DNA from: Thermogutta sp.
GTDB taxonomy: Bacteria > Planctomycetota > Planctomycetia > Pirellulales > Thermoguttaceae
Direction of reading: 5' to 3'
Assembly (NCBI RefSeq): GCF_014359955.1
Contig: NZ_JACIYL010000035.1
Coordinates: 1 to 12,741 of the forward strand
DNA length: 12,741 bases
In this document: positions 6,906 to 12,741 of the stretch, in pieces
Layout: each line of letters starts with the position of its first letter
Position numbering within the stretch: position 1 is the first letter of the stretch
Notes under the pieces: generated by a model
What the model was told of the DNA's origin: nothing
The model's database searches: none
Seen by the model: the letters and a program-made list of their open reading frames with translations, nothing else
Translations under genes and position numbers: made by a program

Positions 6906-6922
6906 CGGCGTGCGCACCGCCG
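6906..6922. repeat. Small imperfect inverted repeat in the lpxK-hypF gap
   Basis: CGGCGTGC and GCACCGCCG pair over 8 bp with one bulged base. It sits between the two divergent starts and could be a regulatory hairpin or an operator half-site pair, but nothing else supports a role. Confidence 0.3.
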
Positions 6923-7047
6923 ATTCCCGCGCTCTTTGATTACATTTCAGGATAGGAATAATTGACCGGGCTTCCCAGGACTGCCGGTCACATTCCCACA
7001 TTACACGGTTATCTGGAACCAGTGAATTTCATTCATCTTATTCCTTT

Positions 7048-9744
7048 ATGACCTTTCCCGTCCCCGAGCACCGATCGAGCCACTCGTCAACCACCGCGAC
7101 TGCCGCGGGAAGCACCGCTCGGTGGCGGATTCACGTGACCGGCGTGGTTCAGGGGATCGGCTTTCGCCCGTTTGTTTACCGCATCGCGAGAAAGCACGGG
7201 CTGACCGGCTGGGTGCTCAATGCATCGGACGGGGTCACGCTGGAGGTCCAGGGGACCGGCGACCGCCTGATGCACTTCTGGGAAGATTTTCTGTATCGCC
7301 GGCCGGCCGGCGTGGTTTATGAGACGATCGAGAAAACCGAGATTCCGCCGCTCGCTGTGGAGGAATCGGCGTTTCAAATCCTTCCCAGCCGGGAGGGCGG
7401 CGTCCGCCAGCCGACAATCCCGCCGGACCTGGCCACCTGTGCCGAGTGTCTTGCCGAACTTCGTGATCCCGCCGATCGCCGGTACCAATACCCGTTTATC
7501 AACTGCACGCACTGTGGACCGCGATGGTCCATCATCGAGGGTGTCCCCTACGATCGGCCGCTCACCTCGATGAAGATTTTCGCCATGTGCCGGGAGTGCG
7601 AAAGGGAATACCACAACCCGGCGGATCGTCGCTTTCACGCCCAGCCCGTCGCTTGTCCGGCGTGCGGTCCTCACGTGGAATTACGGAGTGCCTCGGGCGA
7701 ACTGCTCGCCGAACGGGAAGCCGCCGTCCGCCTGGCCGCTCAGGCAATTCGCGAGGGCCAAATCCTGGCTTTGAAGGGGTTGGGGGGATTCCAGTTAATC
7801 TGCGATGCCGGAAACGAAGTCGCTGTGCAGACGCTTCGCCAGCGAAAACGGCGACCAGACAAACCTTTCGCGCTCATGCTGACCGAAGAGATGCTTCGGC
7901 AAGCATGCGAGGAGCCGTCCGAGGCCGTTTGGCGATGGTTGCGATCTCCCGCTGCTCCTATTGTGCTGCTTCGCCGGCGGGACATTTCACGGAACAACAC
8001 GGGCGAACCTGCGATCGAGAATGCTCAATCGGCTTCTTTACCCGAGAGATCCAACGCACCAACCGCGGGTCTCATCCAGGATTCTCGCGCGGAGAACAGG
8101 ACCTGTTCCATCGCTGAAGGTGTTGCCCCGGGAAATCCCTATCTCGGCGTCATGCTCCCGTACACGCCCCTCCACCATCTGTTGATGGAGGCCGTTGGGC
8201 GGCCGATCGTCTGCACCAGCGGCAACCTGACGGAAGAGCCGATGGCCATCGCGAATGACGAGGCTTTTTTGCGGTTGGGGAAGATCGCCAATGTGTTCCT
8301 GGTGCACAATCGGCCGATCGTCCGTCCCGTGGATGATTCGGTGATGGCAGAAGGGGAATCGGGGGATGTTTTCCTAGTCCGTCGCGCCAGAGGATTCGCC
8401 CCCCGTCCAATCCGCCTGGCCGCCAAGGGGCCGGTCGTCCTGGCCACGGGTGGACATCTCAAGAACGTCGTCGGTCTCGCCCTGGAGGATCAGGCCATCT
8501 TGAGTGCCCACGTCGGCGACCTGGACAATCTTCTGGCGTGGGAATCGCACCGTCGGGCCGTGGAAGACCTGTTACGGTTCTTTCAGGCCGTGCCAGAAGT
8601 TGTGGCCTGCGATCTCCACCCGGATTACGCATCGACCCGCGTGGCCGAGGAGTTTGCCCACCGTCTCAAGGCCCCGCTCTTTCGCTGGCAGCATCATGTG
8701 GTGCACTTTGCGGCCTGTCTGGCGGAGTGGGAAACGCCTCGCAGCGATCCAGCCTTTGATGGGGTGCTGGAGCCGCAGCCTGGTTCGCTGGGAATCGAAC
8801 AGCGAAACACTCAGCCACTGCCGCTCCCACTCCTGGGCGTCATTTGGGATGGCACCGGCTACGGGATCGACGGGACTGTCTGGGGCGGCGAGTTTTTCCT
8901 GTTTGATGGGCGGTCGTTCTGGAGGGTTGCCCATCTGCGTCCGTTCCCGCTCCCCGGCGGAGAAGTCGTCGTTCGCGAGCCGCGCCGATCGCTTTTGGGG
9001 CTTCTCGCGGCATCGGGAATGGCCGAGCGCGATCTGGAAGATCCACGCGGATTGTTAAGAAACCTCTTCACGGAAAGCGAGGCCCGCATCCTCCTTCGTT
9101 CCGTGATGCGCGGCATCCAGTGTCCCCGGACGTCCAGTATGGGACGACTTTTCGACGGGGTCGCAGCGCTCCTGGGACTTGGGGCGCGGATCAGTTTCGA
9201 AGGACAGGCGGCCATGGCGTTGCAATTCGCCGCGGAAAAGACCTATTTTTCATCAGGAGCGAATATCGGCAGAGGCAGTACAGGGAGCCGACCTCGGGCG
9301 GTCGGTGAGATGCCTGGGGACGCGTCGATGTTGAGCGTTCGTCCCTTCACACGCACAGAAAGCATGCCAATCGTGCTGGACTGGCAGCCCCTGCTTGAAT
9401 CGCTTCTTGCCGGTCTCCGCGAAGGGGTTCCTCGCGAGCGGCTGGCCCTCGACTTCCATCGGCAACTGGTCGAGGCGGTCCTGGCCGTGGCGGAACAACT
9501 CAAAGTCCAGGGGTTGATGTTTTCCGGCGGTTGCTTTCACAATCAACTTCTTCGGCGATTGCTGGCCAGTGCCAGTCGTGCCCGGGGCATGACGGCCTGG
9601 TTTGCCCGTCGCGTGCCACCGGGAGATGGTGGTCTGGCCCTTGGCCAAATCTGGTTGACCCGGCGGGCTCTGCGAGGGGATCTCACCCCGGGGCGGGGCG
9701 GTGTTGCCGAAAACGTTAACAAACAGTTCACCGAAAAGAATTGA
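7048..9744 (+). CDS. hypF: Carbamoyltransferase HypF, [NiFe]-hydrogenase maturation
   Basis: HypF uses carbamoyl phosphate and ATP to carbamoylate the C-terminal Cys of HypE, the source of the cyanide ligands of [NiFe]-hydrogenase. All four modules are present in order. Acylphosphatase-like domain, about 27-113, with VTGVVQGIGFRPFVYR. Zinc-finger pair with Cys131/134, 153/156, 181/184 and 203/206, exactly the family spacing. YrdC-like domain, about 225-455, with LKGLGGFQLICDA at 242-254, KRRPDKPFALM, and CTSGNLTEEPMAI at 389-401. Kae1/TsaD-like domain, about 463-870, with metal motif His549-X3-His553, WDGTGYGIDGTVWGGEF and FSGGCFHNQLLRRL. At 898 residues it is well above the usual ~750-780, from low-complexity insertions near 312-362, 562-592 and 730-775. 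The ATG at 7048 has no obvious ribosome binding site. hypC follows after 49 bp and hypD overlaps hypC. Confidence 0.96.
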   Translation: MTFPVPEHRSSHSSTTATAAGSTARWRIHVTGVVQGIGFRPFVYRIARKHGLTGWVLNASDGVTLEVQGTGDRLMHFWEDFLYRRPAGVVYETIEKTEIPPLAVEESAFQILPSREGGVRQPTIPPDLATCAECLAELRDPADRRYQYPFINCTHCGPRWSIIEGVPYDRPLTSMKIFAMCRECEREYHNPADRRFHAQPVACPACGPHVELRSASGELLAEREAAVRLAAQAIREGQILALKGLGGFQLICDAGNEVAVQTLRQRKRRPDKPFALMLTEEMLRQACEEPSEAVWRWLRSPAAPIVLLRRRDISRNNTGEPAIENAQSASLPERSNAPTAGLIQDSRAENRTCSIAEGVAPGNPYLGVMLPYTPLHHLLMEAVGRPIVCTSGNLTEEPMAIANDEAFLRLGKIANVFLVHNRPIVRPVDDSVMAEGESGDVFLVRRARGFAPRPIRLAAKGPVVLATGGHLKNVVGLALEDQAILSAHVGDLDNLLAWESHRRAVEDLLRFFQAVPEVVACDLHPDYASTRVAEEFAHRLKAPLFRWQHHVVHFAACLAEWETPRSDPAFDGVLEPQPGSLGIEQRNTQPLPLPLLGVIWDGTGYGIDGTVWGGEFFLFDGRSFWRVAHLRPFPLPGGEVVVREPRRSLLGLLAASGMAERDLEDPRGLLRNLFTESEARILLRSVMRGIQCPRTSSMGRLFDGVAALLGLGARISFEGQAAMALQFAAEKTYFSSGANIGRGSTGSRPRAVGEMPGDASMLSVRPFTRTESMPIVLDWQPLLESLLAGLREGVPRERLALDFHRQLVEAVLAVAEQLKVQGLMFSGGCFHNQLLRRLLASASRARGMTAWFARRVPPGDGGLALGQIWLTRRALRGDLTPGRGGVAENVNKQFTEKN

Positions 9745-9793
9745 CAGCCGAAGCGGGAAAGGGCTCCCGCCAGCTCACATTGAGGAGTGTCCC

Positions 9794-10072
9794 ATGTGCT
9801 TGGGTGTGCCAGGAAAAATCATTGAAAAATATGAGCGGGAAGGGCTTCCTTATGCCCAGGTCGATTTCGGTGGCATCACCAAGGAAATCTGCCTGGCGTA
9901 TGTTCCGGAGGCCGAAGTGGGCGACTACGTGATTGTCCACGTGGGCTTCGCCATCAGCCGGCTGGATGAGGCCGAAGCCATGGAGCAACTCGCTCTGCTC
10001 CGAGAGATTGAGGCCGCCGGAGAGGAATCCCCCTGGCCGCCGGCTTCAGAAGAATCGGAAGCGTCGTCATGA
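9794..10072 (+). CDS. hypC: Hydrogenase maturation chaperone HypC
   Basis: This is a 92-residue HypC/HupF-family chaperone. It begins MCLGVPGKI, and after removal of Met the essential Cys2 becomes the N-terminal residue that contacts HypD and the iron of the Fe(CN)2CO unit. A small beta-barrel follows ([15 protein letters not shown] at 23-37, [17 protein letters not shown] at 42-58), then a helix (59-76) and an acidic Ser/Glu/Pro-rich tail. The frame is open from 9701, but I chose ATG at 9794 because TGAGGAG lies at 9781-9787 with ideal spacing and the family requires MC at the terminus. It acts with HypD in the cytoplasm to build the metal centre. Its stop overlaps the hypD start in an ATGA. 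Confidence 0.95.
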   Translation: MCLGVPGKIIEKYEREGLPYAQVDFGGITKEICLAYVPEAEVGDYVIVHVGFAISRLDEAEAMEQLALLREIEAAGEESPWPPASEESEASS

Positions 10073-11169
10073 AATATCTCGCTGAATTTCGCGATGCGCA
10101 GGCCGTCCAGGCCTGGTTGGAGCGGCTCCGCAGAACCGTCACGCGCCCCTGGACCATTATGGAAATTTGCGGAGGCCAGACACATTCGTTTCTGCGGTTT
10201 GGCCTCGACGAGCTGCTGCCCCCGGAAATCACGCTTGTTCATGGACCGGGCTGTCCGGTGTGTGTGACACCCATCGAGCTTATCGATCGCGCAGTGGCCA
10301 TTGCGTCCCTGCCCGGTGTCATTTTCTGTTCCTTCGGCGATATGTTGCGGGTACCGGGCTCGCGGAGTGATCTGTTCCGCGTGAAAGCCCAGGGCGGTGA
10401 CGTGCGGGTGGTGTATTCACCCCTGGATGCCGTCACCCTTGCCCGGCGGAATCCGCAGCGCGAAGTGGTTTTCTTCGCCGTGGGATTTGAGACCACGGCA
10501 CCGGCCAACGCTATGGCGGTGTGGCAGGCCGCCCAATGGGGTCTCAAAAACTTCTCCGTGCTGGTGGCTCATGTCCGCGTTCCCCCGGCCATCGAGGCCA
10601 TCCTCAGTTCACCCCAGTGTCAGGTGCGGGGATTTCTGGCGGCCGGACACGTCTGCACCGTGATGGGAACGTCCGAATATGAGCCAATCGCCCGCCGCTA
10701 CCACGTGCCCATTGTCGTGACAGGCTTCGAGCCGCTGGATCTCCTCCAGGGGCTGACGATGTGCGTCGAACAGTTGGAACGCAATCAGGCAGAGGTCACC
10801 ATCCAGTACCGCCGTTCGGTTCGGCCGGAAGGAAATCCCGCCGCCAAAGCACAGATTGAGCGGGTGTTCCAGGTGGTCGATCGCGCATGGCGAGGAATCG
10901 GCGTCATTCCGCAAAGCGGCCTGGGGCTCCGTCCCGAGTTTGCGGAATTCGACGCGGAAAAGAAATTTGCGGCCGCCGAGATTCTGCCGGAAGAATCGCC
11001 CGAGTGCATCGCCGGGGAGGTTCTCCAGGGGCACAAAAAGCCGCCGGAATGTCCCGCGTTCGGCTCCCGTTGCACGCCGGAACACCCGCTGGGGGCCCCG
11101 ATGGTTTCGTCGGAAGGTGCGTGTGCGGCCTACTATCGCTATCGGCGAGCGCGCGCGGCCGGCGGATGA
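10069..11169 (+). CDS. hypD: Hydrogenase maturation protein HypD
   Basis: This 366-residue protein is the scaffold on which the Fe(CN)2CO unit is assembled, together with HypC and HypE. The conserved segments are intact: [16 protein letters not shown] at 31-46 (Cys34), [12 protein letters not shown] at 57-68 (Cys62 and Cys65, the thiol pair), [11 protein letters not shown] at 136-146, and [16 protein letters not shown] at 193-208. The C-terminal Cys313, Cys328, Cys335 and Cys352 should bind the [4Fe-4S] cluster. Length is normal. The ATG at 10069 overlaps hypC by 4 bp, so translation is probably coupled. In many operons hypE follows hypD. Here the gene ends 16 bp before the convergent aldo/keto reductase, so hypE must be elsewhere. 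Confidence 0.96.
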   Translation: MKYLAEFRDAQAVQAWLERLRRTVTRPWTIMEICGGQTHSFLRFGLDELLPPEITLVHGPGCPVCVTPIELIDRAVAIASLPGVIFCSFGDMLRVPGSRSDLFRVKAQGGDVRVVYSPLDAVTLARRNPQREVVFFAVGFETTAPANAMAVWQAAQWGLKNFSVLVAHVRVPPAIEAILSSPQCQVRGFLAAGHVCTVMGTSEYEPIARRYHVPIVVTGFEPLDLLQGLTMCVEQLERNQAEVTIQYRRSVRPEGNPAAKAQIERVFQVVDRAWRGIGVIPQSGLGLRPEFAEFDAEKKFAAAEILPEESPECIAGEVLQGHKKPPECPAFGSRCTPEHPLGAPMVSSEGACAAYYRYRRARAAGG

Positions 11170-11185
11170 GCAACACCCGTCCGCG

Positions 11186-12208
11186 TTATGCCTGCGCCTT
11201 TTCCTTCACCGGGCCGAAGTGCGCGCCCCACTTGGCCGCCAGCTCCCGCCCCTCTTCCAGAAGCTGTGCCAGTTCCTGCGCCGAAAGCGGTTGCGGATTG
11301 CGGAAATAAGCAAGGTCCTGATGGAGCTGCTCGACACTGTTGATGCCCAGATTGACGCTCGCCACTCCCGGCAGCGAGAGGGCATACCGGATGGCGGCCT
11401 GGATGCGTTCGGGCTTATCGGACACCAGTCGGCCGACAGAGTTCGGGTTGCGGTAACTTCCCTTGGAAGGATCGGCGCCGCCCAGCACCTTCATCGCGAT
11501 GATCCCCACCTGCTTTTCCCGCGCGATGGGAAGCACATCTTCCTCGAAGTTGTAGGTGTGCCGGTCGACGTAGTTGACGGCCGCCAGGAGCACGTCCACC
11601 TCACCCGTGTTCAGGAACTGAGCGAACCGGCCCGGCAGATTATGGCCGGAAATCCCCACAAAGCGGCATTTCCCCGCCTTCTTTTGCTTGACCAGCCAGG
11701 TGAACACGCCTTCCGGGTCGAGAGCCCCTTCCACCTTCCGATTGCCCACACTGTGGTAATAGAGCAGGTCCACATAATCGGTCTGCAGAAGGCGGAGCGA
11801 TCGACTGAGGGAGCGCTCACCTTCCTCGACCGTGTCGGCGGGCACCTTCGTCGCCAGGAAGACCTCTTTCCGCCGGTTCTTCATGACCAGGCCGACACCT
11901 TCTTCCGCCCGCACATAGGCCGGGGCCGTGTCGATCGAGTTAATCCCCGCGTCGATCGCCGCATTGACGACCGCAGCGATTTCCTCGACCGATCGCGAAT
12001 TCCCACACGGAGCGGTGCCCAGCGTGAAGATGGTGATCTCCTCACCGGTGCGCCCGAGGACGCGGCGCGGGAGCGGTTCGCTGCCGACCGTTGAAGCCAC
12101 GCTGGCCTGGGTTTTGCTGAGCACGGCGGGCACGAACACGGCTCCACCGGCAACCGCGCCCGCTTGCTTCACGAAATCCCGACGGGAAAGGGAGTTGTGC
12201 TTTGTCAT
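11186..12208 (-). CDS. Tat-signal aldo/keto reductase
   Basis: This is a 340-residue protein. An N-terminal twin-arginine signal (NSLSRRDFVKQAG at 5-17, then a hydrophobic AVAGGAVFVPAVL) suggests export in folded form. An aldo/keto reductase TIM barrel follows. The catalytic tetrad is visible: Asp93 and Tyr98 in IDTAPAYVRAEEGVG, Lys121 in LATKV, and His152 in YYHSV. VGISGHN and QAAIRYALSLPGVASVNLGI near the C-terminus are family landmarks. It would reduce a carbonyl with NAD(P)H, but a periplasmic NAD(P)H enzyme needs its cofactor loaded before export. The frame opens at 12241; I chose ATG at 12208, which directly precedes the Tat motif and has AAAGGA 7 bases upstream. The substrate is unknown. 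It converges on hypD with a 16-bp gap and no visible terminator. Confidence 0.9.
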   Translation of the reverse strand: MTKHNSLSRRDFVKQAGAVAGGAVFVPAVLSKTQASVASTVGSEPLPRRVLGRTGEEITIFTLGTAPCGNSRSVEEIAAVVNAAIDAGINSIDTAPAYVRAEEGVGLVMKNRRKEVFLATKVPADTVEEGERSLSRSLRLLQTDYVDLLYYHSVGNRKVEGALDPEGVFTWLVKQKKAGKCRFVGISGHNLPGRFAQFLNTGEVDVLLAAVNYVDRHTYNFEEDVLPIAREKQVGIIAMKVLGGADPSKGSYRNPNSVGRLVSDKPERIQAAIRYALSLPGVASVNLGINSVEQLHQDLAYFRNPQPLSAQELAQLLEEGRELAAKWGAHFGPVKEKAQA

Positions 12209-12694
12209 GGCTGGATCCTTTCTTCTTTCTACTGAGCACATGGAGGCCTACAAAACCTGGCCAGGAGTTTCCCAAATGATTCAAGGAAGCTCTGCACAAT
12301 TTGTTTGACGAATGGCCCAAACTGATGTCTTGGGCATGGTTCTTGGAAACACAACGGACAGCGACTGCAGGGGCAATTCATGAATGGCCCCTACCGAATG
12401 GAAGTTTCCACCTATTGGGCGAGGATTGCTCAGGCAAATCTCAAGCCGCAGGAACAAAGGCCGCCGAATAGATGACTTCGGCAAACCCCTCATGTGGGCT
12501 CGACAACACGCCATTATTGTCAAGCGAAACAAAATAAAGTCAAATAGTAGCAAACAATTACCGGATTGCGGTGATCCAGGAGCGGCCTACGGTTTCCCGC
12601 TGCGATTCCGTTGTTGTGTGGAATCTCTCAACTCGGTCGGAGGGCATTGGTATCACATCCCGTGTTTTGGTCCGTCATTGGGAGGAGGTCGGAT
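12209..12694. other. Gene-free region between the reductase and the next gene
   Basis: About 486 bp hold no credible gene. Besides the palindrome at 12370-12394 there is a weak inverted repeat, GCCCAA at 12315-12320 and TTGGGC at 12330-12335, with a 9-base loop. The region must contain the promoters of the two divergent flanking genes, but I cannot identify convincing boxes. Confidence 0.5.
12370..12394. repeat. Distant copy of the GGGCAATTCA palindrome
   Basis: GGGGCAATTCA at 12370-12380 and TGAATGGCCCC at 12381-12391 pair with a single internal mismatch and are followed by TAC, the reverse complement of the GTA flank seen at 3203. It matches the left arm of the 3206-3225 copy exactly. Confidence 0.75.
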
Positions 12695-12741
12695 ATGAGT
12701 GACAAACATCACCTGTACCGATGCGAGGAATGCGGCCGTGT
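12695..12741 (+). CDS. Start of a Cys-X2-Cys protein, truncated by the window end
   Basis: A strong ribosome binding site, GGAGGAGG at 12681-12688, precedes ATG at 12695-12697. The 15 complete codons read MSDKHHLYRCEECGR. The CEEC pair after LYR resembles the N-terminus of desulforedoxin/superoxide reductase proteins or a small zinc-ribbon protein. Too little is visible to decide, and the frame is open to the end of the window. Confidence 0.6.
   Translation, partial: MSDKHHLYRCEECGR

Noticed and set aside
6962..6967. TTGACC as a -35 box for hypF.
   Set aside because: No -10-like hexamer at a suitable spacing, and no sigma-54 GG/GC pair was found either.
10856..12094. A 412-codon open frame on the plus strand across hypD and antisense to the aldo/keto reductase.
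   Set aside because: It overlaps two convincing genes, has no recognisable domain, and is a by-product of GC-rich codon use.
12281..12698. Open frames on both strands in the gap before the last gene.
   Set aside because: No ribosome binding site or family similarity; part of the translation comes from the palindrome at 12370-12394.

Overview
The window looks like chromosomal DNA from a GC-rich Gram-negative bacterium, most likely a planctomycete (Pirellulales, Thermogutta-like). This rests on gene content, general protein flavour and the hairpin repeats, not on a marker gene, so the taxonomic call is an inference. An LpxK gene points to a lipid A-bearing outer membrane. A complete HypF-HypC-HypD set points to [NiFe]-hydrogenase maturation.

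Layout. (1) 1-2948, plus strand: the 3' part of a FucI/AraA-like sugar isomerase, then an FGGY sugar kinase. Together they form an isomerase-kinase pair for catabolism of an unidentified sugar. (2) 2949-3347: gene-free, with a cluster of five short palindromic (REP-like) elements. (3) 3348-4569, minus strand: an accessory-looking segment with a small cupin, a HEPN-domain protein, and a small uncharacterised protein that overlaps the HEPN gene by 4 bp. The HEPN pair is the best candidate here for an undescribed two-gene system. (4) 4732-5697, plus strand: a PGPGW-like small membrane protein and a SpoU/TrmH-family RNA 2'-O-methyltransferase, 6 bp apart. (5) 5734-6822, minus strand: lpxK. (6) 7048-11169, plus strand: hypF-hypC-hypD, divergent from lpxK. 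(7) 11186-12208, minus strand: a Tat-signal aldo/keto reductase converging on hypD. (8) 12209-12694: a gene-free stretch with one more copy of the palindrome. (9) 12695-12741: the first codons of a Cys-X2-Cys protein running off the window.

How the genes fit together. HypF makes the thiocarboxamide (CN precursor) that HypE dehydrates, and HypC and HypD assemble the Fe(CN)2CO unit. HypA, HypB, HypE and the hydrogenase subunits are not in the window and must lie elsewhere if the pathway works. LpxK, the SpoU methylase and the PGPGW protein are housekeeping or envelope genes. No tRNA, rRNA, CRISPR array, transposase or integrase was seen.
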